Source: Corbicula japonica
Lineage: Eukaryota; Mollusca; Bivalvia; Venerida; Cyrenidae
Reading direction: 5' to 3'
DNA: 64,000 nt
NCBI GenBank assembly: GCA_038501625.1
Contig: JAZAYU010000037.1
Span: 2,170,001 to 2,234,000, forward strand
Positions 18,906 through 31,700 of this stretch are shown piece after piece (within the stretch, counting starts at the first letter, position 1; each line of letters opens with the position of its first letter). The position numbers and the translations under genes are program-made. The notes below the pieces were generated by a model. The model was not told the origin of the DNA. It ran no database searches and saw only the letters and a program-made list of their open reading frames with translations.

Positions 18906-21900
18906 GCTATTGCCCATACTGGGAAAAGAACCCGTACCATACAGTGACAGTGCCTAGACATGTAAATCTGATATTGCTTCTGCATGAGCTAGATAGGGCA
19001 ACGCCAAAAAAGATAACCCTGATAAATGTAATCATTGGTAGCTGATTATTTACTGATAACAGTACTGACTATAAGTATGGGGAGACTTTCTCTGGCGCCA
19101 CACTGCATAAAAGCTACTCAAAATCTGTTGGATAGCGGACAATGATTTGACTGGTAATGTAAAGGTGAATTATCTTGAAAATATTTTATTTGGGACAAAA
19201 CTTGCCAGCATTCCTTATGTCATCAATGTTGCTTTACATATAATTACAAAAAGATATCATATTATTTTTAGACTTGAACATATAAATTTTATTAGTTTAA
19301 AAAGAATCACTTAGGTCATAAATTAATTAATGCCATCACTTGGACAGGAAAAGTATTTGGGTTGTTCTCAATAAGCATTGCTTCACATATTAACAACCTA
19401 AATGTTTTTCATACCCAAAGGGCAGCAATAGTGATTTTTCTCTTCAGAAAGGGCAATACAGAATTAAACAAACAAATATAGATTTATTTACTTTATTCTT
19501 TAAATCTTTTTAATAAGATCAATAAAATACTTCTATACAGGATAAATGATTAAATCTTATTTTTCCTTCTAACATTTTATGGACATTTTATTACATTAAT
19601 TGGTGGAATATTTCAAATAAAAATACAACAGTAAAATGTTTATATATGGAATTTTTAAGTTCCAAATCTATTGTTTCCAAAAATAAAATATGTCAGAAAA
19701 ATTAATATAGCGATGGCATAATGATATGAGCAGTTATAATTTTTTCTGTCCCTAATTTAAAGGTATTGATCGACCAAGATAAATTGGCGATGTTTACAAT
19801 TATTAATAGAATATAAACATGGATTAAGGCAAATTTACTCATTAAAAGTACTATTTTTCCTATTCATATAACACCTCGATAGCGCAACTTTTTTCGACAC
19901 AGGTTCGATTCACACTGACACACGTCTTTTAGAGACATACTTTAGATTTATATTTTTTTAAGTTTAATTGCATTTATTTAAAAGTATTTATTCATTTTGA
20001 TTCAATTTATATTATCACGGAAATAATAATTGTGTAAAAAGTAACACAAAATGTCAAAAAAAACATGTTTCGAACCTACATCCTATAACACCATTGCTAC
20101 TATTGCATTTCAAAGTATTTTTATTGACTGCATCGCGTTACCCTTATTATTAAACAACAATTAAAATATTAAATTAATCAATTGTTTACATGTAACGAGA
20201 ATGTAAACATTGCCAAATTCTCTTTGTCGAATAGTAGGTATTTTGAAAAAAAAAAGTACTGTCATCTTTCTTTGTATCAGCTGACAGTTTTTCCTGTTAT
20301 ATATGCTCTGAACTTCTGTTTAACAGTACATTTGTATACTTCAGACTATTGTAATCTTATGAATTTAGGAAAGAGGAGATAACCTTTACTTTTGTGAAAA
20401 AAAACTTATATTTAACATAAATGAACCAGGTATGTTCCAATACCATGACATACATAAAGAATCAAAATATTTATTTAAAAAAAAAATTAACAAGTTTTGG
20501 AATTAAATAACTGTTTTTCTGTTTTAGTTCAGTATATAGTGTCAATTGTTTTCCCATTATAACAGTCTTACTGCATTAATTTTGAACTAGTGAATAGAGA
20601 CAGCATTTCTACAAAGTCATAAATACTATTTCAAGAACTATACAAGGATAAATGTTAATGACATTTCACTTATTCTGATGTCTTTCAAAAGGTAACCAAA
20701 TAATAATATACCGTCTATGTGTATTATATTATTTGTAGTCACGCCTCTTTGTAAATCTGTAGACCGGCCATGTCCTGCCCTTTTGTATAAAACTGCAGAC
20801 TGGAGAATCCCGTCCCTTGCTAAGACTGCAGATTGGCCAAGTGAAGCCACTTCGTAAGATTGCAGACTTGAGAGGATTTGGTGAATGATGCCTAAATAGA
20901 GTTGAGTTGAGTGATGAGTTAGGCCTATGATTATTAAATAGACTTTTCTAGTAAGCAAGTAGGATTCATAGAGTTCATCACATAGTTGTCAACAGTTGGG
21001 GGAAGCTTGGATTTGCCAATATGATTTTACCACTGTCTTTGATTATCAAACAATGTTCTAGTGCATATTTAACTGTGTTATTACGTAAATATGTGACAGT
21101 GTGAAAAGTGACAAAGTGTGAACAAGACATTTGAAATCATCTATAAATGCTACACATAGGAGGCAGGACATGGCATCTGAAACACAGACTTGAACTGTGT
21201 AGGCACACTGGGTATGGGTCATTTATGACAGCCTCTTATATCCCACCCTATCAAAATAATTATAACAAAATATACATTATAACTTGAAGACTTAAAACCA
21301 CTACAGAATTAGCTGTTTCTAATTAATTAGTGTGAACAATACAGCATGCTCTAAATTGTATTCTGTTAACCCATCAAGTGCCATGCAACCACTGGTAGAC
21401 CCTGATATGCCTGTACATCCACACAGTCCACTATTAGCTTATCAGTTTATAAAATGATCAAATAATTTCTGTAAAACACTCTATGAATAATGAATGGACA
21501 TTAAATATGAAAAAAAAAATGTCAAGTCAATTAATTACGGCAGTTTAAGTCAAAGAAATAGTTGGGAAATTGATATGAACCATTTTATTTCCTGTATTGG
21601 TAAATTAACATATCTGGCAAAAATCTGCTTAACATTTATATTGTTCACAATTTCTGGTGCAAATATAGAATAAATACAAACCAAAATTTAAGCTTCCTTA
21701 AATAATGGAAATGATTTATTACTCACATTCACAAGTCAGTACAGTTGCCCATTGGACAACACATGAACATTCTTACCAATAATAATAATGCTTATAAAGA
21801 TGCATAAACAAAACAATCAATGTTTTTTGCAAACTACAAAACAAACAAATACAGAAATCCACAAATCATGGTAAAACAGAGATTCATAACAATATAAAAC

Positions 21901-23371
21901 ATTTTGTTAATTAAAATCATATAACAACAGAAGAATAATAAATTATAATATCAAGCCAATACTTAACACTGGTTACTCTTAACCAGAACAGAACAGAACA
22001 CGTAACCCTTAATATATTCTTTTTAGATCATTTCTGTAACTAAGAACTTTGGTTTAACATTCTAAATAATAATAATAAGTGTCTTTTTTAAAGTTTGGAA
22101 AATAATAAAACAATACACAATTGTTAATATCTGTGTTGAATCCAGTCAACTATGATTAAACCCACACCAAAAAACTCGGACCTGAACTCTCCAGATCCTG
22201 ATTTCACTGTCCTTATCATATTTTATCAAACATTAAATGTCAAATTGGTCACATGTCAATAAATGATTCTATCAAAAATTATAATTCACACATTAACATG
22301 CAGAGATACAGTAGGTTTGGAAGAGATGTGACTAGGAACACGGTCACCTGTTACCTTGGAAACAGGGACAGATGCAAGATTTTCAAAAAGGGGGTTTGTA
22401 TGAGGCAGTCATAGTGTAGTTACAAGATATTCCAACTTCCTGGCCATAAAAATTAAATATGACTGCCCAAAAAGGGGGGTTCAAGCATCCCCACTAAACC
22501 CCCTCTGGATCCAACCCTGTTGGATTGGTAAACATATTTTTTGCATTATGTTTCTTTCTATGGCACAATCAAAAATTTTTACTGTTTCACAAATTAGGCA
22601 TAATTTTTCCCTGAAATCTGAAAACTATGTTCTACCTTTATTTCAATAGTAAAGTATCTGTTAATATATATTTTGAAATTCTAATAAGATGTTTTTCTTA
22701 TATTTAAGTTCTCTGCTCTAAAAGATGTTCATTTTAATGACCGGTAAACAAAAATTGGCTTTCAATAGTAGTAAGATTTCAACTGGATGGGAAGACTTTG
22801 CTGTATAATAATATTTCTTTTATATATTTTAGTTCAGGATATTGTACAGATACAATCTACAAAAGATTTCAAATCGTCCATGAATTCTCTGACAGTTACA
22901 TAATCAAGAACAAAACATGTGTATATTTAAAATGCTAGTTTCGTATCCACATGAAATGCTCTTTTCGGCACTCAGATTTCATCCCAGATCACAGCTGAAT
23001 ATTTTTATAGGTGGCATATTGGCAAAGATAAAGGTAGGCTAATCTTGATAAATACTTATTCTTGTTAACATTTCTCTTCCAAAGGAAACCAAAGAAACAA
23101 ACATTTAACATGGCAGACACATAGCTTGTGAATCAATAATATATAATAAAAAAATAAATCACGAATACAAAACACTTTAAAAATATTCAACAAAACGGTA
23201 ACCAGTAATAGTTCGCATATCCGGCTTACACGCAAAATGTAAAAAGTGTATCTAAACATGGTTATAGAAAAACCATCTGGTGGTACAACTGTTACCTTGG
23301 AAATATGCCATATCAACATACAACAGTTTACCTCCTAATCTAAATGATAATAACAATATATGTTGAATTAA
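18906..23371. other. Intergenic DNA, no gene seen
   Basis: AT-rich. Loosely repeated phrases around aagactgcagattgg occur at 20755-20870. About 22360-22520 is a short repeat remnant with inverted pieces (ggcagtcata / atgactgcc) and G/C homopolymer runs. No protein family was recognised in any frame. Some of it may be HIP1 3' UTR. Confidence 0.4.
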
Positions 23372-23540
23372 TATAATCCCTTACTCAACAGAATATGTCT
23401 GTTATCCCATTGGCTAACATGAGCTCCAATCAAAAAGCTAACAGAGCAGATCCTGATCAAATGGCAATGATGCGCCAGTTGACCAGGATCTAGACTGGTG
23501 GCAAATGTGATAAAACCTGTATATATGGAGTAAAGGGTTC
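23372..23540. mobile_element. TTAA-MITE copy, partial
   Basis: Eroded left end (TCCCTTACTC), one complete hairpin, right terminus TATGGAGTAAAGGGTT. Confidence 0.65.
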
Positions 23541-23887
23541 ACTATAGGAGTGTTTAGTTGAACACTTGCATCACCTTCAGATACTTGGACAGAATAACAA
23601 CAAGAAGACGCAGCAATTCAACAAAACCATTTTGTGCTTAAATTTAAAGTGAAAAAGGTGTATAACTATGACAAAATAAACAAAGTTATGAAACTTTTCC
23701 TGATGATTGCCATTATGTTGTTAGACAACTGTGTAAAGTTTCAAAGCTCTACCTTGAATGGTTACTGAGAAATAGTGAACTGAACAAAAGAATTTAACAA
23801 AATGTTGATGCCCACCCTCCCAATGACATACCCCAATTTAAGAACCTGTGTTATCCCAAGAAAACATGGTTAAAAATAACTAAATTT

Positions 23888-24060
23888 AACAAGAGCCTGT
23901 CAGAAGTTACAGGATGATCATGGGATAACTATTTAAACATGGGATCTTCTTGTTGTCCATGAAAATAGAATTTTGAAAGTTTGATGAAGAAATATTAAAG
24001 CCCCAACCCTAAACTTCAGTAAGAATATACTAATGAAAAATCATATTTGTCCATATAGAC
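23888..24060 (+). mobile_element. Possible 5' end of a HINE-like element
   Basis: AACAAGAGCCTGTCAGAAG then ttacaggatg: the ACAAGAG start and a CCTGT/ACAGG mini-hairpin resemble the 5' ends of the complete elements. No matching 3' hairpin was found. Confidence 0.3.
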
Positions 24061-24687
24061 TCCAATATATAAACTCTCTAACTAGCAACCCAAGCAAATC
24101 CAATAATTTATGTAGCACAGCCATAAAAATGATAGGGTGGTTGGGTTTACAACTAAGATTAAATAATGTTCTCATTGTTTAAATTTAATGATATGCATAT
24201 ATAATTAAAGCAAAACACAAAAGGTCCGATCGAATTCTTTCTTATAGACGGGATTTTCAATGATATTGTTAAATTATAGTTAACAAACTTTTAAGAAGCT
24301 AAATATAATGGAGCTATATTTAGCACCGACGAAGAGACCACTTCATGCCCGATCTCGATTTCTGTGACGTTTCGGAAATCCTACTTTCGCTTTAAGTGGC
24401 GCGTACCAAATTTATTTTAGTGAATTTAAATTTTATTAGCCCGAACTAATGCTGCAAATTTGTGCCTTTAGTTCCAAATACATGTAATATTTCATACAAG
24501 AGCGGGTTAAATTGAAGTAATGCCGCTTTAAGAAATGGCAAAGTTATATCCAGTGTTCAATGTTCTTTGATGGACAGACAAAGCAATCCCTATGAGCCAT
24601 CTAAAAAAAGCAAAACAACATTAGAAAATTATTCTAACAACACATACAATTATCTAGATGTCCACAACTCAAGTCACATTGTAATCA

Positions 24688-24770
24688 TGACAAGCAACCA
24701 GTGTAGACCCAGATCAGGCTACAGACCCCTCCAATATGGAGGTCTACAGTGTTCACTCTTCTATCAATAA
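24688..24770. mobile_element. TTAA-MITE fragment
   Basis: One hairpin (gtgtagacccagatcag .. ggtctacagtgttcac) without termini. Confidence 0.45.
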
Positions 24771-27490
24771 ATTTCTGCAAAAACAATAGGAAATATGAAC
24801 CAAGTGTAAAAATTCAAATTTCATATACTCAGCGGGTTTAGCATTCTAGTTTGAGAAAATAAAACTAGTTAACATAATTGTATTATAACGGTCACATTTC
24901 TCTCACAGTTTACACTTAAACTATCCCTTTACAAAGCATCAAATATCAACAACCTTCTCCTTGAGTTATTTACTTACATGCGTATTGCCACATGTTTACA
25001 ACTGTCACACAAATGTCAAATTATCCTGTGCACTCACAGCTTGAGACCTTAGCTCAATAAAGGCACTATTACAGATATAAGTGATCGAAGCACTATTAAC
25101 GGTTATTGCCAGGACATGTTCTGAATGTGAAGGTATGTGAGACATGTCTTTGTTGATTAAAAATAGAAGCACTTTCAGTACAAAGAATGATCATAAAGAT
25201 TTCTGGTAAAAAGATATGAAAAAATGATGACTTTGTGAATTTCATGAAATATAAAGAAAAATATGAAAGAAACAGTTTGCAGTCACTAAATAATCTTCCC
25301 TTGCATTTATTCTTGAAATGGTTCCAGAAAGTTACATTGTAAGCACTTTTATTAATAATTAAATGGTTAATAATATACCTGGTCTTCAATATCAAAAGCA
25401 AGACTGTATTATGAATAACTACAATTTTCATACACCAAGCGCAAACAATAAAGCATTCTACAATACTTCAGACATTTTGGATTTCACGTTAATAAACATC
25501 TTAAGCTGCATGGTTGACAATAAAGAACAGGTATCTTGATGTTTCCTAAATAATGCTCCTTCACACGGAGGTTTCCCAGAGAAGATTCCTGTGTTGTTCT
25601 TAAGGCTCTGGATCAATCTTCCACCAACTTCCTGCCTCCGCTGCTTACAAGCCTTTTTCAGCATTATTTCATTTCTGTAAATATACGAAAAAATGAAAAT
25701 AGTACAAAAACACAGAGTGTCATATTTAACAATCTTTTTTGAAATTCAAACTCCAATGTTAAAATCTGTAAAGAAAATAGGAAAAGCTGTCAAGCTAAAG
25801 AAATGTGATGATATTGATGTTCAAGGGGTGGATGATATTTTTGTCCTATCTGATTCCACATCAAGGGTTATATGGGCATGACCCATATGGACCCCTCACC
25901 TTTGTTGTAGAGGTAACAAAAATACTTCATAATACTCCTCATGGCCAAGGACTTAGAACTGAATCAGGAAAAGCACATGCCAACATACTTGCACACAGGA
26001 CATGCAATAAACCAGGACCAGTACTGGCACAGGGCCAGCACTTAACTGGGATTAGCACATAAGGCCAGCCCCTAAACCAGGATCAGCATTTGCCAAGGCC
26101 AAGCACTAAATCAGGACCAGCACTGGCACACAGGTCCAGCCTTTACCAAATTCAGCAGTGGGCTAGAACAATAGCTAAATCAGGACCAGTACTAAAATAG
26201 AACCAGATAAAATACTAAATGTACAGTTACTATAATTGGGCATGGTGTTTTAATGTGTAAATCTTTTACCATACATGTAATAAACCTACCAGAATTTTTC
26301 AATTTGTAAATATGAAAACAGTCTTGCTTTTAAATGTAAAAATAAAATAAAATTTTTAATGTGGAATTACTCATTTCAAATTTTATTGTTCATGCTGTTG
26401 ATAAAAAAGTATCTTAGTTGGAACTATATGTATAACTTGCCTATATTCTATACAAGAGTAAACAAATTCAAACACACAAATCTATGTGAATCCTAGAAAC
26501 ATGACATATTTTTAGACATATTCATACGGAAAGTCAAAGAAAACAGCCATTTCTTTATTAAAGCAAAGTTTTACAAATTTTGTACAATTCATTCTTAAGC
26601 AGTCATTTTTTGTTATTATTAGTCTATAACTGTTCTATTGCAAAGAAAACTGTTTAGTATAAACTACATGTTCAAAATCACTAATAACTTACAATCTGTG
26701 ATATATTGTATGCTGGCTCTTGTTAAAGATGATTTCAAATACAATCACGTATTATGAATTATACATAAGCAACATTTACATATTGAAGATACTTTTAGGG
26801 TTGTTTTGTCTCAAGGAAATGTAAACATGTAATCTGTTAGCAAGCTAGAGACTTTCTTTTTGAAATAATTCTTGTGAATCAACTCTGTTCTGACTAAGAG
26901 TTAACTTAGATTGTGTCACGCAAACGGTGAACACGTACAATTCATAACCTTGTGAAAACAGAAACTACGACAATCATCTTAAACAATATTATAATGACAT
27001 TGTATACTTTCTTATAAAACATTTGTCAGAAGAACCTATATTGTTCATTTCGTAAAAATGAATATTCATGTTTTCAATAATGTGTTGACAGACATGCCTT
27101 TTAAAAGATTGAGGGAAATGCATAAGCTATCCTAAATGGGCTGTAAATTACATAAAATAAACAGAAATGCTTTTCCAACAGCTCTCCGAATTACTTTCAA
27201 ACAGATTATGAAAATAAAAAAAAATCATTTATTAGAGAACTGGGATGGTATCCAGAATACATCTTCAGTAAAATCTTATTGTTTTCTGTATTGATAATCA
27301 TGAAATCAAACAAAATACTTCTGAAAAGTACAGTAATAAACTTTAATAAATAATCCATCAAACTTAGCAAAATCATGATTATTTACCACTTAGGAAAGAA
27401 AAATAATATAATTTATTAAAGAGACAAATAATTTAACTATTAACTTAAGATCTTTCTTGAATACCAAACCAAAACAAAATAATGACAAAA
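24771..27490. other. Intergenic DNA or HIP1 3' UTR, no gene seen
   Basis: AT-rich sequence. About 25925-26220 holds a degenerate minisatellite based on aaaccaggaccagcactggc (roughly 30-36-bp period). Several reversed AATAAA hexamers (ttattt/tttatt on +) could serve HIP1, but none stands out. Confidence 0.4.
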
Positions 27491-28590
27491 GACCGTCGAA
27501 GACGGGTGATGCTCCCCGAATGGGTACTTTGTCACAAAAACAGTTAGTTGTATAACTATTGAGGTGAATTTTGAAAATAGTGTAGTGCTATGAAATCAGA
27601 TAATTTTAAAATCCAACTATAAATAACAAAGTTATGGACCAGACATGATTTAGGTTCAAGGTCATGCTGTGACCTTGACCTCCAAGGAAGCGACCCAAAT
27701 GCTGTGTGACATGTGGCCACGATACGGTATTCATTTGTGTGAAATAATTTTGAAATCCAACTATAAATAACAGACAGGACAAAATATTGCTTCAAGGTGA
27801 TGCTGTGACCTTGACCTTCAAGGTAGCGACGTAACTGTTGTGCTACACATTGTCTCATTTTGGTGATCATTTCTGTGAAATAATTTTAAAATCCTATTTG
27901 AAATAACAAAGTTATGGGCAAGACACGATGTTGCTTCAAGGTCATGCTGTGACCTTGACTATCAAGGTAGTCACCCAAATGTTGTGCACAAAATTTCGTC
28001 TCATTATGGTGATCATTTCTGTGAAATAATTTTAAATCCGACTTCAATGAAAAAAGTTATGGGCCGGACACAGTTTTGGTGCAAGGTCATGCTGTGATCT
28101 TGAACTTCAAGGTTGCAACCCAAATGTTGCGCGACACGTCGTCTCATTATGGTGATCATTTCTGTGAAATAATTTAAAATCCCACTTCAAATAAAAAAGT
28201 TATGGGCCGGACACGGTTTTGGTGCAAGGTCATGCTGTGACCTTGACCTTCAAGGTTAGGACCCAAATGTTGCGTGCGACAAGTTGTCTCATCATGGTGA
28301 TCATTTCTGTGAAATAATTTTAAAATCCGACTTCAATGAAAAAAGTTATAGGCCGGACATGGTTTTGGTGCAAGGTCATGCTGTGACCTTGACATTCAAG
28401 GTTGCGACCCAAATGTTGCGCGCGAAACGCCATCTCATTATGGTGATCATTTCCATGAAATAATTTTAAAATCTGACTTCAAATAAAAAAGTTATGGGCC
28501 GGACACGAATCGGGACGTACGGACAGACTGACGGACGGAAGGACAACCCGGCGACTATATGCTCCCCCAAATTTCTTCGGGGAGCATAAA
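27491..28590 (+). mobile_element. HINE/pearl-like tandem-cored element B
   Basis: Starts with CCGTC-gaa-GACGG mini-hairpin (27493-27505) and tag ATGCTCCCCGAA. The core is six ~144-bp units containing caaggtcatgctgtgacctt (at about 27657, 27793, 27937, 28082, 28225, 28371) and aaagttatgggccggacac. It ends with tacggacagactgacggacgg and the hairpin 28558-28588 (TATGCTCCCC..GGGGAGCATA), whose right arm is the reverse complement of the 5' tag. It lies directly downstream of the HIP1 stop and so probably within its 3' UTR. Confidence 0.75.
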
Positions 28591-28653
28591 AACAAACAAA
28601 CAAACAAGTTATTGTCATGAATCACATGATGCACAAGATTTCCATGGATACCT

Positions 28654-28707
28654 TCACATCATTGGAGCATAGTCCCAGGGCCGACTCTCACGGCCTTCCT
28701 CCTCCTC
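28654..28707 (-). CDS. HIP1: HIP1 terminal coding exon
   Basis: 18 codons EEEEGRESRPWDYAPMM and TGA, acceptor ctgtag. Phase fits the 33022-33129 donor (gatcag|gtgagg). It lies 4.3 kb from the previous exon; chosen because the acceptor, phase and acidic start (HIP1R has WEEGTE) agree. Confidence 0.8.
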   Translation of the reverse strand, partial: EEEEGRESRPWDYAPMM

Positions 28708-31700
28708 CTACAGAAATAATCAACACATTATAATACTCTATACTGTGATACATTATAATACTCTATACTGTGATATATGAGAGTTTTGAAGCAGACAGAA
28801 TTTCTACACAATGAAAGCCAGTAGCCAAGCTTGTGGTAACTACTACATGAAGCTGAAAACTTGATTTGGCCCAGTTCACACTGTCAAGATTTATGTTTTA
28901 ATTACTCCTCTGGCTCTGTATTGTGATGCTAACTCATCTTTTCCATTCCAGCCTTGCAGTGTATTGATTTAGCTGTGCTGTCAAGTAGGAGAACACAAAA
29001 AAGGCATCCCCTCAAATAATTGTTACCAGAAACAATATGACCATCTGCTTACACAGTGACCATATTAACTACATACATAAGGTCTTTATCCCAATTGTGC
29101 CCTGTGTAGATTCATTACATTTTCTGACGAGGAGGTGAACAGTATCAATCCTGATAAGACTGCAAGAATGTGCAGGCTGGGTTGAAGGTTATAAAACTGA
29201 GTTTGGAAACCAGTCTCAAATCTCAAGCATCTGATTGGCTGAAATGGCGACTATATTTCCATGTTAATTCAGTAACTGCAAAGATGTATTTAAATCTTGA
29301 ATCATGTCGACATTGTATTTTAATACTTTTTAAGAATTATGTTTATCAACATCACTGGTTAAAAGCAAAGCTACAATTTTTTGAGAATCTTAAATATTTC
29401 AGTTCATACTCTAACTGGAAATAACAACTTTAACTCGCAAATTCTTAAGGTTCCAACTGTCCTCTTTTCTTAACAAGTGGGTGAAGCCAAATTTTGTCCT
29501 TGTTTTGGACAGAAGTTCTGAGAACCATTTGAATACATTTATCATAAATATGGAAATGAACTGAATGTTAACATACTGGGTTCCATTATAATGGATAAAA
29601 CATTGACTGAAGGTGAAAACCTCTCTATTTACTGATTCATTAACATCCATTTTCCATATTGCTTAATGACGTTTTAAGTGGTTTTGTGGGGTTAAGAAAC
29701 TTTCAGTCTGATCTAAGTAATATTCTCTAAGGTCAAAATTATCACCTTTACATCGATGATGATGTTCAAATTAAGTAACCAAATTGCTCCTGATTATTAG
29801 AAACAAATGTTTACATATATATCAGATGTAAACACATAAGGAAACAACATTAAGAATCTCAAGTACTATATGAGCCAAAGCCTTATCTCGAATTTATAGA
29901 AAAAAAACACATTTCAGCTTGTAAATATGGAATTCTCTTCCTAAATAAGTAAATTAATCCAATTGCAGAATTTAAATAAATACATTAACTTTAGGTTAAA
30001 AGCCTAGTTCCATGAACAGTCACTCTGACCTCAATCATTCTTAGTTTGTATAATTGTTCATCATATTTCAATTACTTACATACTTATAATTTGGTTACTT
30101 TTGCAATAGTCTCCTTGTTCAAGTAAATAATTGTAAATGTTGATAAATTATAAAGTAGAGGAAATCTGAAAATAGGGCTTCTATATATAAAGACATTAAT
30201 AAAGTTCAGCGATGCCATATGATGAAAATATTAATCTAGAAAGTAGATGTCATTGCTTATTAATTTACAAGTAACGGTAAATAAGATTTTTTACTGTGAC
30301 AAAATATAATTATCTGTATCATCTTATATAAATGGGGAAAATGAGATAAAACTAGCTTTTTTTTCCAAAAAATTATAGAACTAAATATACATAGAACTAA
30401 TAAAAATGCCAAAACTACCAGTAAGACATATTTTCACATGGCGTGGCTCGATTATTGAAACTATCCTGGTCTGGCTGCACATTTTCTCACCCTGTGACAT
30501 TGGTGCCCAACAGAGGACCAAGAGCCAGACAAGGACTCAAACCCAGGATCCTTGCTTACAGAGCGAGTGCTCTCCCAAACAAGCTGTACGGGCCGCCTAC
30601 ACATCTTCTCCTCAAATAGTCACTAGATTTGTACTGAGACCCATGGATTGGTAGTCTCTCTCTCTTAGGCTAGTCATCTACAGAGACCAGTAGCCCCAAA
30701 ACAGGATCAATCCAGAGACCATGGCTTAGTAGCCTCAGCTGTCCCTCCTCAGCTAGCTACCCAGGTAATCCAGAGACCATGGCTTAGTAGCCTCAGCTGT
30801 CCCTCCTCAGCTAGCTACCCAGGTAATCCAGAGACCATGGCTTAGTAGCCTCAGCTGTCCCTCCTCAGCTAGCTACCCAGGTAATTCTCCATGTTCATCA
30901 ACAATGTTTACACTGGTACATGTACAATTTTAATTTAAGTTCACATCTTAAAACCATTCTTTGTAAGAGTAGTAGCATGGTATTGTATGCATGGAGGCAA
31001 ACATACAGCATGTAATGAAGCAAACATATGTCCAGCAATGGCTTCACAGGAGACCTGTAGAGCATGGAACACTCAAGCATTCCCAGAGTCCTCCAGATTA
31101 TGAGATAAAAAACATCTATACATTACTATAACTGTAACTTTTGTTTTATGAAATTATGTTAGAAGGAAGTTAAAAGAAATACAAAGTGAAACTAAGTTAT
31201 TATCTACCCTGTTTTACTGGGGTGATGATTAATTTGTTGTAAAACTAACAATATTAGAAAACTATGTGTAATTAAGGTAACTAGTAACAAATAAGCATAA
31301 AGTCAATTTACAGTTGAAGCTCACTATCTCGATATTTTGGGGTACTAAAATGAAAGCAACATTAAGAAAAAAACTTGAGTATGGAATTCAACTTAAGCAG
31401 AGTTATTTTTCATAGATAATTAAAAAACAGGATTTTAAAAAATTATCAACAAAACTGGAGCAGCCAGACCAGAAATTTCAAGATAACAAGTGACAACTGT
31501 ATTCTAAAGTACTAAAGCTTTATAACAATAGAACTTTAAAAATAGTAGAAAGATCATTATGAACAGTTGCAGTGAAGTATCCACGTTTCTATTCCCCGAC
31601 AATGCAAACATGTGTCTGAAGTCTACTGTTACAAACCAAGACTCACTTACTTATGTATGTTGTTTGTTTCATCAAATAATATAAATATTCCTTATTTCAT

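Noticed and set aside
19890..19925. Possible tRNA (cacaggttcgattcacac)
   Set aside because: Only a B-box-like string is present; no A-box at the right distance and no acceptor stem. A similar string at 20070 on the other strand also lacks the rest.
20638..20958. 106-codon frame on the - strand
   Set aside because: Covers loosely repeated aagactgcagattgg phrases; no family likeness.
25096..25431. 111-codon frame on the - strand
   Set aside because: AT-rich, low-complexity composition, no recognisable motif and no splice context.
30420..30600. Functional tRNA gene on the - strand
   Set aside because: A- and B-box-like sequences are present but cloverleaf pairing is not, and the body continues past the head, which fits a SINE.
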